NCBI GenBank assembly: GCA_964400675.1
Contig: CAYNVO010000009.1
Coordinates: 62,001 to 126,000 of the forward strand
DNA: 64,000 nucleotides
Direction: 5' to 3'
Source of the DNA: 9FT-COMBO-48-23 sp964400675
GTDB taxonomy: Bacteria; Chloroflexota; Dehalococcoidia; GIF9; UBA5629
Part shown: piece by piece, positions 25,010-34,295 of the stretch
Numbering within the stretch: position 1 is the stretch's first letter
Layout: each line of letters starts with the position of its first letter
Notes under the pieces: generated by a model
What the model was told of the DNA's origin: nothing
What the model saw: the letters and a program-made list of their open reading frames with translations, nothing else
Databases searched by the model: none
Translations under genes and position numbers: made by a program

Positions 25010-25127
25010 ACCCCTCACCCTTTATCCCTCTCCCCTTGTGAAGGGGAAAGGGAAGAAAATTATTAAAGGGGCTTTGCCCCTTTAAAGCCCGCCTATAAAA
25101 GACACTCTCAATTAATATCAATCCTTT
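25010..25127. repeat. Spacer repeat with perfect hairpin
   Basis: CTC/CCC-rich repeat, then AAAGGGGC-TTT-GCCCCTTT (25065-25083), an 8-bp stem. A related GGGC-TTC-GCCC hairpin recurs at about 25199-25209, just before the MFS start. Confidence 0.55.
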
Positions 25128-25250
25128 ATGTTCATATTTTCAATTTCAGGCAAAGCTCGCCTTCGCACCACAAGAGGAGAGGGAAAAATTTTTAAAATGG
25201 GCTTCGCCCCTTTAAATTCCACTTATACAAGTGGTAGAATTGACCAGCTT

Positions 25251-26648
25251 ATGCAAAAACATCAGGCAGAGACAGGCGTGGATACAGTACAAAGCCGGCG
25301 AGCCGCTTTGCTGGTGACTACTATTGGCTCCTCCCTCACCCCATTCATGGGCTCCTCCATAGCTATTGCACTACCCTCAATCGGACACGACCTGGCGATG
25401 GATGCCATTTCGCTGGGCTGGGTGGCTACGGCGTACATACTGGCGGCAGTCATGTTTCTAGTCCCCTTCGGCAGGATAGCCGACATATACGGCAGGAAAA
25501 AAATCTTTACCTTCGGCATACTTACCTACACCATTGGTTCGATACTTTCAGCAATCTCAACTTCAGCAACTATGCTCATCTCGGTCCGGGTGTTGCAGGG
25601 CATAGGCGGAGCCATGATTTTCAGCACCGGCGTGGCTATTCTGACTTCAATATTCCCTCCTCAGGAAAGAGGCAGAGTACTGGGCATAAATGCTGCCGCC
25701 GTTTACACAGGTCTTTCAGTGGGACCATTCGTTGGAGGGCTACTAACACAGCACCTCGGCTGGAGAAGTATATTCTGGCTAAATGTGCCTCTGGGTTTAT
25801 TGATAATCGCACTTATCTACTGGAAATTAAGAGGCGAATGGGCTGAAGCCAAGGGGGAAAAGTTCGATATATTCGGCTCCATGATCTACGGCCTGATGCT
25901 TATAGCCATAATGTACGGATTCACCCTGCTTCCGGGACTGCCGGGTGCCCTATTGATTCTAGCTGGTGCACTTGGAATCATAGCCTTCATTAAATGGGAA
26001 AACCGGGTGGAACACCCTGTCCTGCATATAGACCTGTTCAGAAATAATAGAGTATTTACTCTATCCAACGTGGCGGCTTTAATCAATTACAGCGCTACGT
26101 TCGCCGTTAGCTTTCTTCTCAGTCTTTACCTCCAGTATATTAAAGGTCTCCCCCCTCAGAAGGCTGGACTGATTCTGGTAGCAGCACCCGTAATGCAGGC
26201 TATTTTTTCGCCGCTTTCCGGGAGGCTTTCCGATAAAATTGAGCCGCGAATTGTATCTTCAGCAGGCATGGGGCTAACTGTCATAGGCCTTATACTCTTC
26301 ATTTTCTTAGACGAAACAACAAGCCTGTGGTTAATCATAGCCGGCTTAATAATCCTCGGTCTGGGCTTTGCCATCTTCGCCTCCCCCAATACAAACGCGG
26401 TTATGAGCTCTGTGAACAAGAGATTTTACGGCGTAGCCTCGGCAACACTGGCTACTATGCGGCAGCTCGGAATGATGTTCAGCATGGGCATGGTAATGAT
26501 GATCTTTGCCCTGTACATCGGTCACGTGCAAATCACACCGGAATATTATCCGGCTTTTCTGAGCAGCGTGAACACGGCATTCACTATCTCTGCCGTCCTC
26601 TGCTTCGGCGGCATATTCGCCTCGCTGGCACGAGGCAAAGTGCGATGA
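25251..26648 (+). CDS. MFS drug-efflux-type transporter (DHA2/EmrB family)
   Basis: 465 residues from the ATG at 25251 (MQKHQAETG..). The frame stays open another 123 bases upstream, but that part translates the repeat and is unlikely to be protein. About 14 hydrophobic segments. Motif A is GRIADIYGRKK (about 74-84). Motif C-like GINAAAVYTGLSVGPFVGG, typical of antiporters, lies near 145-163, and 'GWRSIFWLNVPLGLLII' follows. Probably proton-coupled export of hydrophobic compounds. No TetR-like regulator is adjacent. Confidence 0.87.
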   Translation: MQKHQAETGVDTVQSRRAALLVTTIGSSLTPFMGSSIAIALPSIGHDLAMDAISLGWVATAYILAAVMFLVPFGRIADIYGRKKIFTFGILTYTIGSILSAISTSATMLISVRVLQGIGGAMIFSTGVAILTSIFPPQERGRVLGINAAAVYTGLSVGPFVGGLLTQHLGWRSIFWLNVPLGLLIIALIYWKLRGEWAEAKGEKFDIFGSMIYGLMLIAIMYGFTLLPGLPGALLILAGALGIIAFIKWENRVEHPVLHIDLFRNNRVFTLSNVAALINYSATFAVSFLLSLYLQYIKGLPPQKAGLILVAAPVMQAIFSPLSGRLSDKIEPRIVSSAGMGLTVIGLILFIFLDETTSLWLIIAGLIILGLGFAIFASPNTNAVMSSVNKRFYGVASATLATMRQLGMMFSMGMVMMIFALYIGHVQITPEYYPAFLSSVNTAFTISAVLCFGGIFASLARGKVR

Positions 26649-26705
26649 AAATATTACAGCTCTCGTGATTTAGGGAGCTCGCTACAGATAGCTATATCGA
26701 GCTGG

Positions 26706-28142
26706 TTACTTCTTTATCCCCGCTGCTATCTCGGCCCATTCCTTGTACTGCTGAATCTTGGACACTGACTCGCCATATATCGTCATCCTCTGCGCCTGAA
26801 GTGAGCCCTCGGCATGCAAGGCTAAAACCTCCGTTTCAAATGTTGCCAGCCGTCTCCGAATCAGCTGCAGCATCCTGAGCCTGTGTTCGGTAGGTATACC
26901 TGCCTTGCCACCCAGGTACTTCTCCATATAATCCCTTGTCTCCGGATTTTGATAGTCTTTATAGGTAGGCACGGTTATCAACAACCCACCGGCAATATCC
27001 TCTATTGCTTTGATGCAATTATGGAGATTTTCGGCAAAGTGATACTTAGCTATATTTGAAATTACAGGATTTGGTATGGGAATACCGGCATGGGTAATGT
27101 AGTCCATACATGAAGCCCGAGCCAGCGACTTCAGGGTATCAACATAGATGATCAGATTAGTTATCTTTTCCCGTACGTGTGGCACCTTGTCTATACCGTT
27201 GTATTCAGCCATCGCTTGAGCCGCACCAATCATAGCCTCGGATGAAGGAATTCTATAGCTGGCTGCTGTGTGCCGGTGCAAGTAGGCAAAGTTGTACACC
27301 AGCGCCATGGCATACTGCCATTCTCCGCACAGGAATACCCTCTCCCACGGAACGAATACATCATCAAAAACAATTAGCGAGTCAGTATGATTTCTGATTG
27401 GTAGGTCGTTGGGGAATTCCAGCGAGCCCAGTCTCCAGGTGATGGGATGGCATATCTGTTTCACCCCTTTAGTATTTACCGGAATGGCAAAGGCAACCGC
27501 ATAGTCCTTGTCCTCCTCGGTCATATTCCGGCAGGGAATGACAAATAGCTCTTTGCAATACGCAGATGCGGTAATATGTGCCTTGGCTCCTCTGACTGTT
27601 ATCCCCTTGTCATCTTTATCCACAACTCTGACATAGTAGTCGGGGTGAGCCTGTTTAGGAGAAGAAGGCCGGAGCATTCTATCTCCTTTTACATCGGTCA
27701 CAGCTGAGGCGGCACTTAAATCATTTTTTTGCAGATAATAGCGATAGTCTTCCGCCCGCTCCGTATACTCTTTCTTCCCCATCATGTTGGCGGTTATGTT
27801 CACCGCATTCAAGGTATCAGCGCCTATATCGTGGATAAAAGGAATTACGCCGCCGCCAAGGCGCGTTGCCGTTACCATCAATTCATGTCTTTTCAGCAGG
27901 TCTTCAGCGTTCTGTGGAGTATAATAATAACGGCTTATCGGCTCGCCTGTTTTGGGATGCGCCACCACAGCTAAATCCCTATATTCCGGCGTCTCTGCCA
28001 TCTCATAATCCATAGCTGCCGTCTCTATGCACACCTTCAACGCCGGGTGCGTGGTAATATCCTCGACTTTCTCACCTTCGTAGTAAATTATCCTGCCGTC
28101 TTTCAGGCTCTGTTTGTATTCCTCTGGCGTAATTAGTCCCAT
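26706..28142 (-). CDS. 4-hydroxybutyryl-CoA dehydratase/HpaB-family flavoprotein lacking the Fe-S cysteines
   Basis: 478 residues from the ATG behind AAAGGAGG; the frame extends 54 bases further upstream without a better start. Overall it is like AbfD/4-HPA hydroxylase: VTDVKGDRMLRP, 'DDVFVPWERVFLCGEWQ' and LHRHTAASYR. Compared with the full paralogue at 37.8-39.4 kb, the two N-terminal cluster cysteines are Gly98 and Phe102 (LGGGVIPF against GGCIQRC), and the cysteine after the HRH motif is Tyr. The cluster histidine is kept. It therefore probably binds flavin but no [4Fe-4S] cluster, and may be a monooxygenase-like or isomerase-like enzyme. It is followed by DegV on the same strand upstream. 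Confidence 0.82.
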   Translation of the reverse strand: MGLITPEEYKQSLKDGRIIYYEGEKVEDITTHPALKVCIETAAMDYEMAETPEYRDLAVVAHPKTGEPISRYYYTPQNAEDLLKRHELMVTATRLGGGVIPFIHDIGADTLNAVNITANMMGKKEYTERAEDYRYYLQKNDLSAASAVTDVKGDRMLRPSSPKQAHPDYYVRVVDKDDKGITVRGAKAHITASAYCKELFVIPCRNMTEEDKDYAVAFAIPVNTKGVKQICHPITWRLGSLEFPNDLPIRNHTDSLIVFDDVFVPWERVFLCGEWQYAMALVYNFAYLHRHTAASYRIPSSEAMIGAAQAMAEYNGIDKVPHVREKITNLIIYVDTLKSLARASCMDYITHAGIPIPNPVISNIAKYHFAENLHNCIKAIEDIAGGLLITVPTYKDYQNPETRDYMEKYLGGKAGIPTEHRLRMLQLIRRRLATFETEVLALHAEGSLQAQRMTIYGESVSKIQQYKEWAEIAAGIKK

Positions 28143-28221
28143 GCTAACCTCCTTTTGTGATAAAGTAATATTAGTTAAGCTGCTGATAATAGTCAATCAT
28201 CTTACGCGAGTTTTACTACAC

Positions 28222-29082
28222 CTAATCGGCGTAGAAGCCGATGGCAAGCAGCCCGGGTCCGGTGTGTACCCCCATAACAGGGGCAAACTCGGTTATGCTC
28301 ATTTCAACACATTTAAATCTTGATTCAATCTCGGCGGCAAGTTTCTTCGCCTCCTCCATCTCATCGGCATGCTGCACCACGACATGGACCCTGGAATCGC
28401 CCATCCTGTCTGCCATTATTTTAAGCATACGCTCTACAGCCCTTCTCTTAGTCCTGGGGCGTGCCACAGGCATTGTCTCTCCGATTGCCGGATTATGTTC
28501 CAGCACAGGTTTCATATCCAGCACAGAGCCGACCCAGGCAGCAGCCCTGGCGATACGACCCAGCCGGGCAAGATAGTAGAGCGTATCCAGCATAGCCAGA
28601 AAATTCACCTTGCCCATCATTTCTCGCGCCCTATCGATTGTTTCGGTCAGCCCGCCGCCATCACTGGCAACTCTAGCCGCCTCACGGACTATAAACCCCA
28701 GGGCACCAGCCACAGAGCGACTGTCAAATACCTCGATGTTAGCCTCCGGTATCTCCTCTCTGGCTATCTCTCTGGCTGTTGAGGCTGCCTCAAAAGTCTT
28801 GCTTTGCAAGCTGGTCAGGGTAATACAAAGTACGCTTTCTGCTCTCTCACTCATCTGGCGGTAAGCATTCAGAAAGTCACCGGCTGACGCCGTTGAAGTG
28901 GTAGGCAGGTTCTCTTTCTTCCGCATGATTTTGTAGACTTCGTTAGGGGTAATGTCGACTCCATCACGGTAGCTCCTGCCTTCATAGACTATCTCGAGTG
29001 GAACCACACAGATATCATATTTCTCAAGTATTTCCTGCGGCAGACAAGAGACGCTGTCAGTGACAACGGCGACTTTTCTCAT
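28222..29082 (-). CDS. DegV family fatty-acid-binding protein
   Basis: 286 residues from MRKVAVVTDS, with GGGGGTG upstream; an earlier in-frame ATG adds 19 unlikely residues. DegV proteins bind a fatty acid and present it to a fatty-acid kinase. Seen: VVTDSVSCLP (residues 5-14), the TTSTASAGDFLNAYR binding loop (about 61-75), ITLTSLQSKTFEAA and the GPGLLAIGFYAD end. No fakA kinase lies in the window. It is cotranscribable with the downstream HpaB-family gene. Confidence 0.9.
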   Translation of the reverse strand: MRKVAVVTDSVSCLPQEILEKYDICVVPLEIVYEGRSYRDGVDITPNEVYKIMRKKENLPTTSTASAGDFLNAYRQMSERAESVLCITLTSLQSKTFEAASTAREIAREEIPEANIEVFDSRSVAGALGFIVREAARVASDGGGLTETIDRAREMMGKVNFLAMLDTLYYLARLGRIARAAAWVGSVLDMKPVLEHNPAIGETMPVARPRTKRRAVERMLKIMADRMGDSRVHVVVQHADEMEEAKKLAAEIESRFKCVEMSITEFAPVMGVHTGPGLLAIGFYAD

Positions 29083-29154
29083 GGCACACCCCCAAAGATT
29101 TCTGTGACTACTTTGCCATACTAGGTAGTCGCCTGTCAATAGGGATTGTTAGCT

Positions 29155-29222
29155 TCACCCTCACCCTGCCCTCTCCCATTCCTTCGAATACACTCAGGAC
29201 AGGCAAGGGAGAGGGGATCTAA
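29155..29222. repeat. Dispersed CTC/CCC spacer repeat
   Basis: CACCCTCACCCTGCCCTCTCCC and GGGAGAGGGG arms flank a CCTTCGAATACACTCAGGA core, a hybrid of the two spacer-repeat families seen in this window. Confidence 0.5.
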
Positions 29223-29229
29223 ATAGTGG

Positions 29230-29805
29230 CTAGCGCTGATATACACCTATGAGTTGGCTCTGGGCAAGTATATGCCCTTCCATCGCCTGTAACACCTGCT
29301 CTTTAGATGCGCCGGCAGCTAAATCCAGCGATGTGTCCAGAGCATACAAGGTGAAACGGTAGTGATGCGAATAACCTTTTGGTGGGCAGGGACCAAAATA
29401 ACCAAATGGATAACCAATCCCACCAGAACCGATCTTCCCCTGTAAAGCTCCGTTGGCCAGCTTCTCGTCTCTGGGGACAGCTTCCGGCAAGCCGTGGGCG
29501 TCCGACGGCAAATTGTAGATAACCCAGTGTGTGAAATTACCGGCATCGAGGTCATCCATTATCAGGGCAAACGAGGCTGTTCCAACCGGACCCTGGCTCC
29601 AATCTAGCGGTGGTGAAACGTTTTGACCATCGTCGGTATACTTTACGGGCATTTCTGCCCCATCAGCAAAAGCAGAGCTGGTAATGGCAAACTCCGTCTC
29701 AATATCTCCTGGCGACTCTGAGGGTAGTACCTGTTGGGCACAGCCAGCAACAGTAAACGATACAATTAACAATAAGCTTAAAAATACCAGCCCAATTATT
29801 CTCAC
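29230..29805 (-). CDS. PEBP/YbhB-family lipoprotein
   Basis: 191 residues from a GTG with GGGAGGTGACAGGA upstream; a longer ATG start 21 bases earlier covers the ribosome binding site. Signal IIGLVFLSLLLIVSFTVAGC with a clean lipobox. The phosphatidylethanolamine-binding domain follows: YTDDGQNVSPPLDWSQGP, 'ALIMDDLDAGNFTHWVIYNL' and the GPCPPKGYSHHYRFTLYAL pocket. It probably binds a small anionic ligand at the cell surface. Family role in bacteria is poorly known. Confidence 0.88.
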   Translation of the reverse strand: MRIIGLVFLSLLLIVSFTVAGCAQQVLPSESPGDIETEFAITSSAFADGAEMPVKYTDDGQNVSPPLDWSQGPVGTASFALIMDDLDAGNFTHWVIYNLPSDAHGLPEAVPRDEKLANGALQGKIGSGGIGYPFGYFGPCPPKGYSHHYRFTLYALDTSLDLAAGASKEQVLQAMEGHILAQSQLIGVYQR

Positions 29806-29923
29806 TCCTGTCACCTCCCACAACAAATACTATTCGCCTATCAGTTCCCTGTCAAGGTCGACTTTTTGACCGATTCATATCTGTCGGATACAATGTAGAT
29901 GGAAACCCCTGATACAGCGAGCC

Positions 29924-30838
29924 ATGTCAACTGAGAAAAAATCAACTACCGTAAGCCTGGTACGCACTCAAAGCCGACTGGAAGGCGTGCCCAGGGCTAT
30001 CGCCTTACTCAAGTCCAATCCGGTGCGTGGCAAATCAGTTGTCCTCAAGCCCAATTTCAACACCGCCGACCCGGCTCCCGGCTCTACCCACAACGACACC
30101 TTACGCGCCCTGATATTAACCCTTCAGCAAATGGGAGTTACGCGAATCACTCTGGCGGAACGCTGCGGTCCATATGCTCCCACCAAGCGGGTAATGAAAG
30201 ACAAAGGTATCTTTGAGCTGGCCCAAGAGCTGGGTTTTGACATTGTTAACCTTGAAGAGCTTGGCGCTGACGGTTGGATCCACTTACACCCTGAAGACAG
30301 CCACTGGAAAGACGGCTTTCTCTTCCCTCGTATCTATCTCGAGGCAGAATCCATCGTGCAGACCTGCTGCTTGAAATCACATGCCTATGGCGGCAACTTC
30401 ACACTTTCGTTGAAAAACTCCGTAGGCATGGTGGCAGGTAAAAGCTATCCATATATGCAGGAGCTGCATTCCTCACCCAATATCCGACAGATGATAGCCG
30501 AAATCAACACCGCCTATTCTACTGATTTAGTTGTACTCGACGGTGTAGACGCCTTCGTAAAAGGGGGGCCGGACCAGGGTACCAGAGTTCAGGCTAACAT
30601 AATTCTGGCAGGCAGCGACCGCGTGGCGATAGATGCCATGGGGGTAGCTATATTGCGGCTGCTCGGCACCACTTCTCAGGTTAGCCAGGGACGCATCTTC
30701 GAGCAAGACCAGATTGCCAGAGCTGCCGAGCTAGGCGTAGGAATAAAGTCACCCGAACAGATTCAATTAGCTACAGACGACCCCGATAGCGAAGCCTTCG
30801 CCAAACAGGTCAGAGACATTTTGCTTAAAGACAGGTAA
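29924..30838 (+). CDS. DUF362 domain protein
   Basis: 304 residues. DUF362 proteins carry conserved cysteines or bind iron; this one lacks the usual C-terminal ferredoxin part. Typical blocks are GKSVVLKPNFNTADPAPGST (about 35-54), VTRITLAERCGPYAP, QTCCLKSHAYGGNFTLSLKN (about 146-165) and VVLDGVDAFVKGGPDQG. The initial ATG is preceded by a weak AGCGAG. Function unknown. It lies divergent from the PEBP lipoprotein and 43 bases before an ECF S-component gene. Confidence 0.85.
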   Translation: MSTEKKSTTVSLVRTQSRLEGVPRAIALLKSNPVRGKSVVLKPNFNTADPAPGSTHNDTLRALILTLQQMGVTRITLAERCGPYAPTKRVMKDKGIFELAQELGFDIVNLEELGADGWIHLHPEDSHWKDGFLFPRIYLEAESIVQTCCLKSHAYGGNFTLSLKNSVGMVAGKSYPYMQELHSSPNIRQMIAEINTAYSTDLVVLDGVDAFVKGGPDQGTRVQANIILAGSDRVAIDAMGVAILRLLGTTSQVSQGRIFEQDQIARAAELGVGIKSPEQIQLATDDPDSEAFAKQVRDILLKDR

Positions 30839-30881
30839 AATAAACATAAGCATTTACTGATGCTGAAGGGAGATTGTACCG

Positions 30882-31493
30882 ATGATTAACAGGATTGCAT
30901 TTTCCAGACCTCAGACCTTTCTCATGACACTGAAATATGCTGACATTAGAAGCTACATTCTTACAGCCGTGTTCGTTATTCTGACTGTATTAACACCCTA
31001 TGCTTTCCACCAATTCCATCTAGCCGGACCAACCTTCCTGCCCATGCACATCTTCGTATTGATAGCCGGGCTGCTGTTCGGCTGGCGGGCGGGCCTGATT
31101 GTGGGACTGCTGACGCCACTGGTCAGCCATTTCATCTCTGGCATGCCTGTTCTAAATGTTTTACCTCAGATTATCATCGAACTTTCAGCCTACGGCCTCA
31201 TAGCCGGCATGCTCCGCCAGAAGTACAACCTGCGTCCAATATGGGCATTGCTCGGAGCCGTGGTAGGCGGACGCGTGGCGCTGCTGCTGGCAATGCTGGC
31301 GATATACATCATCGCAGGGCAAAGCTACAGCCCACTAGGGCCCGAGGCAAGTCCTTTCGCTTCCTTCTGGTCGGTGATTAAGCAGGGCTGGCCGGGCATA
31401 GCCATACAGTTAATTTCCATACCGGTGATAGTCTGGCTGGTGGGAAAGTTCACCACCCGGGACACCGAAGGTAGACTAACAAGGCGAGGGTGA
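30882..31493 (+). CDS. ECF-transporter S-component-like membrane protein
   Basis: 203 residues, six hydrophobic helices, ribosome binding site AAGGGAG. The run FLPMHIFVLIAGLLFGWRAG and the next helix GLIVGLLTPLVSHFISGMP are characteristic of energy-coupling-factor substrate-binding subunits. LPQIIIELSAYGLIAGMLR follows. The vitamin or other ligand cannot be deduced. No ATPase (A) or T component is adjacent, so a shared module elsewhere would be needed. Confidence 0.78.
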   Translation: MINRIAFSRPQTFLMTLKYADIRSYILTAVFVILTVLTPYAFHQFHLAGPTFLPMHIFVLIAGLLFGWRAGLIVGLLTPLVSHFISGMPVLNVLPQIIIELSAYGLIAGMLRQKYNLRPIWALLGAVVGGRVALLLAMLAIYIIAGQSYSPLGPEASPFASFWSVIKQGWPGIAIQLISIPVIVWLVGKFTTRDTEGRLTRRG

Positions 31494-31791
31494 AACTTTC
31501 AATTGCCACGCGGAGTTTATTCTAAGTATACATTCTTCGACAGGCTCAGAATGAGCGGAGGGAAGAGCTTAGAATGACACTAAAACACCTGTCATTCTGA
31601 AGGAGCCCTTCGCCTTTGTCATCCTGAGGAGCAAAGCGACGGAGGATCTGGCTCAGGATAAACTCCGCGACTGAAGAATCTTACATGAGCTGTAAAACAG
31701 GACTAAGATTCTTCGCTGCGCTCAGAATGACAAAAGGTGATTCAGAATGTCAGAAATGGCGAAGTGCTCACAATGAAACGGGGGGGACATA
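31494..31791. repeat. CATTCTGAG-type repeat block
   Basis: About 300 bases with at least five fragments of the dispersed repeat in both orientations, for example TTCTTCGACAGGCTCAGAAT and TGTCATTCTGAAGGAGC. No gene seen. It ends in the ribosome binding site GGGGGGGACA of the DUF1893 gene. Confidence 0.75.
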
Positions 31792-32208
31792 GTGTACAAA
31801 CCCTTATTCGATGAATTCCTGACCAGCAACAACACCCTCCACGTCTACGAAGACAGCAAGCTCATCTTTGCCTCAGACAAAGACAGGCTGCTGCCGTTAG
31901 TCGAGTACATCGATAAATCTGCCTCCAAACATCGAGATGTGGTCATCTTCGACAAGATAATAGGGCGGGCTGCGGCTCTTCTATGCATTAAGGCAGACTG
32001 CCGGGAGATTTACAGCCCACTGGGCAGTCAGCTTGCCATCGAGGTGCTGGAGCAACACGGCATAGGGCATCACCTGAGCCAAATCGTACCCTGCATCCAG
32101 AAGCCTGACCATAAAGGCATGTGCCCCATGGAGCTATTATCAATCGGCAAAGAGCCCGAAGAGTTCTATAAATTACTCAAGAACATATTAGCCGAAAAAC
32201 GTCGCTGA
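31792..32208 (+). CDS. DUF1893 family protein
   Basis: 138 residues, GTG start behind a G-rich ribosome binding site. The central FDKIIGRAAALLCIKADC, 'YSPLGSQLAIEVLEQHGI' and C-terminal MCPMELLSIG blocks are those of DUF1893, a cytidine-deaminase-like fold found in many anaerobes. The conserved cysteine before PxE is present. The activity is unknown to me. The next gene follows after 25 bases, with its own AAGGAG. Confidence 0.8.
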   Translation: MYKPLFDEFLTSNNTLHVYEDSKLIFASDKDRLLPLVEYIDKSASKHRDVVIFDKIIGRAAALLCIKADCREIYSPLGSQLAIEVLEQHGIGHHLSQIVPCIQKPDHKGMCPMELLSIGKEPEEFYKLLKNILAEKRR

Positions 32209-32233
32209 AGTAGCGAAGGGGGTAAGGAGAAGA

Positions 32234-32785
32234 ATGAAGAAATCATCACCGGATGTGGTCTACAAAGAGCTATTAAAGGGTAAGACTGTGAATTTGGTTA
32301 TCGAGCATGAACTACGCGGTGTTACGCCGGAGATGCTCGACTGGTGGTGGGACAACATGGATAACGATACTTACAAGTTATGGAATCCCAAGGACCACAT
32401 TGCGCTTGAATGGCAAATCCCGCCAAGCCAGCTAGGACATGCCGGTGCTATACATATGGCTTGCGAGGGCATAAGCGACATACCGGCTCATATTTTACGC
32501 ATAAGGTGGGAGGAGCCGAGTGCGGCGCTCATTGCCACCATTTACGGTCACGTCAATGTGGGCAGTGTCCTCGCCGCCGGCACTGACGACATACCACTCG
32601 GTAGTGCCGTCCATGAATACGAAGAGACATCTTACGGAACACGAATGCGCTCCACATTTACTCTTCCCGCGGTGGTATCTCAACAGTTCCTTGATTCTTT
32701 ACGTCAGCACAACATAGCCGAAATGGGACAGTTCCCCGAATTTCTCCCGCAACTATACAGGCAAAAAACCTCTACTAAGACATAG
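32234..32785 (+). CDS. DAPG-hydrolase (PhlG)-like protein
   Basis: 183 residues. LRGVTPEMLDWWWDNMDNDT (about residues 27-46) and 'YKLWNPKDHIALEW' match the PhlG-like C-C hydrolase fold, in which the His and Glu residues bind zinc. The later GSAVHEYEETSYGTRMRSTF supplies further candidate ligands (His, Glu). PhlG cleaves a carbon-carbon bond in acylphloroglucinol; here an aromatic or polyketide-like acyl compound is possible, but this is inference. No signal peptide. Confidence 0.65.
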   Translation: MKKSSPDVVYKELLKGKTVNLVIEHELRGVTPEMLDWWWDNMDNDTYKLWNPKDHIALEWQIPPSQLGHAGAIHMACEGISDIPAHILRIRWEEPSAALIATIYGHVNVGSVLAAGTDDIPLGSAVHEYEETSYGTRMRSTFTLPAVVSQQFLDSLRQHNIAEMGQFPEFLPQLYRQKTSTKT

Positions 32786-32839
32786 TAATCCGTGCCATGT
32801 CTGATACCTGACTCATTGCTATAAAGTGGGGCTGGTGGC

Positions 32840-34234
32840 TTATGGGACGGGTAGATTCTTGAGGTACTCAGCACGCTGGGTCAAGGCTGCTAACGCCATT
32901 ATTGCGTTTTCCGGCATAGTGTAGGCTGGTATACCTCGCCTAGTTGCCAGAAACATGCCCTGCCGCTGGTCGATGGAATTCCCAGGAACGACAATTATCG
33001 GTTTACTGTTCTGGTCGCGTATGCTCTCCAGGCGTGACAGGAACCACTCATCCTCGATAAAGGCGTAGCAAACAGTCAGCAAGGAGTCCACCGACTGAGC
33101 CATTATCTCCAGACAGGTGGCGTAAACCAGAGTTGCCTCGCTAAAAGAAACCCACACCAGGTCCACCGGGTTTTTCGGGGTGGGGGATGGCGGTATCTTG
33201 CCCTTCAGAAATTCACCGAGTTGCTGCTGAACATGTTCAGGCAGTGGTGACACATTCAGTCCTACTCTGGCACAAACATCAGCGCTGGCAACGGCGCCGC
33301 CGCCTGACTCAATAAGCAACCCTATCTCTCTGCCTGCTGGCAGGCAGGGACAACTGAAAGCCACAGCCAGGTCCATCAACTCCTCCAGCCCCTGGGCGGA
33401 GATTATGCCTTTTTGACGGCTGGCTGCCTCGAAAATAGCGTGGTTGCCTGCTAAGGAGCCAGTGTGTGAAGCTGCCGTCTTAGCTCCTACTTCGGAACTG
33501 CCGCCTTTCCACACAATAATAGGCTTCTTCGGTGAGATTTCCTCCGCCAGCTTGAGAAAGCGGGCCGGTTGCTTTATGCCTTCGATGTAAGCAGCAAAAA
33601 CCTTCGTCTCAGGGTCATTGCCGAAATACTCTAAGAAATCCTCGATGGTAAGGTCGCTCTGGTTACCGATGCTTATGATGCCACTGAAGCGAAGACCTCG
33701 CTCGCTGCCGAGACGCGTCATATTCTCGCTTGCCCAGCCGCTCTGTCCCACGAAAGCCACACCTCCAGGCTCCATGGGCACCCTGGCGTAAGGTACTATA
33801 GTATTAATGTTGCCCCTGGGCGAGAATATTCCCATGCAGTTGGGCCCGACTATTCTGATGCCACCCCGGCGGGCGGTCTCCACCATCTGCCTTTCCATCT
33901 CCTTGCCCTCGGCTCCCAGTTCGCTAAAACCGACGCTATGTACAACGGCAAACTTAACGCCCTTTTGAGCACACTCAGCCATCGCCTGAGGAATACTCTG
34001 AACCGGTATAGCCATTATTGCCAAGTCTATTTCGCCGGGAACATCGAGAACGCTGGGATAGCTCTTGAGGGACATAATTTCGGATTCCTTGCGGTTTATG
34101 GGGTAGATTTTGCCCTTGTAGCCATCTTTGAGCAGGCTGGATACAAACATGCCGCCGGACTTCAATTCGTCCTGAGAGGCACCGACTATAGCTACAGAGG
34201 CAGGCTGGAACAGCTTTCTCAAGTCAGGAGACAT
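32840..34234 (-). CDS. Acetate-CoA ligase (ADP-forming)-type alpha subunit
   Basis: 464 residues. CoA-binding Rossmann domain SVAIVGASQDELKSGGMF (about 13-30), the succinyl-CoA-ligase-like domain with VGPNCMGIFSPRGNINT (about 124-140), and the phospho-histidine loop AASHTGSLAG (about residue 255) are present. This matches the alpha part of ADP-forming acyl-CoA synthetases; the ATP-grasp beta domain is absent and not encoded nearby. Expected to make ATP from an acyl-CoA, as in fermentation, with a separate beta subunit. The start codon is supported by the family beginning (LRKLFQPASVAIVGAS). Confidence 0.88.
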   Translation of the reverse strand: MSPDLRKLFQPASVAIVGASQDELKSGGMFVSSLLKDGYKGKIYPINRKESEIMSLKSYPSVLDVPGEIDLAIMAIPVQSIPQAMAECAQKGVKFAVVHSVGFSELGAEGKEMERQMVETARRGGIRIVGPNCMGIFSPRGNINTIVPYARVPMEPGGVAFVGQSGWASENMTRLGSERGLRFSGIISIGNQSDLTIEDFLEYFGNDPETKVFAAYIEGIKQPARFLKLAEEISPKKPIIVWKGGSSEVGAKTAASHTGSLAGNHAIFEAASRQKGIISAQGLEELMDLAVAFSCPCLPAGREIGLLIESGGGAVASADVCARVGLNVSPLPEHVQQQLGEFLKGKIPPSPTPKNPVDLVWVSFSEATLVYATCLEIMAQSVDSLLTVCYAFIEDEWFLSRLESIRDQNSKPIIVVPGNSIDQRQGMFLATRRGIPAYTMPENAIMALAALTQRAEYLKNLPVP

Positions 34235-34295
34235 GTCTTTATTTTTGCTCGGGCAGCGGTTGAAATTATATAACAGTAGGTCGGCAATGGAAAGA

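Noticed and set aside
25128..25250. Upstream extension of the MFS gene
   Set aside because: Translates a low-complexity spacer repeat; the conserved protein starts at the ATG at 25251.
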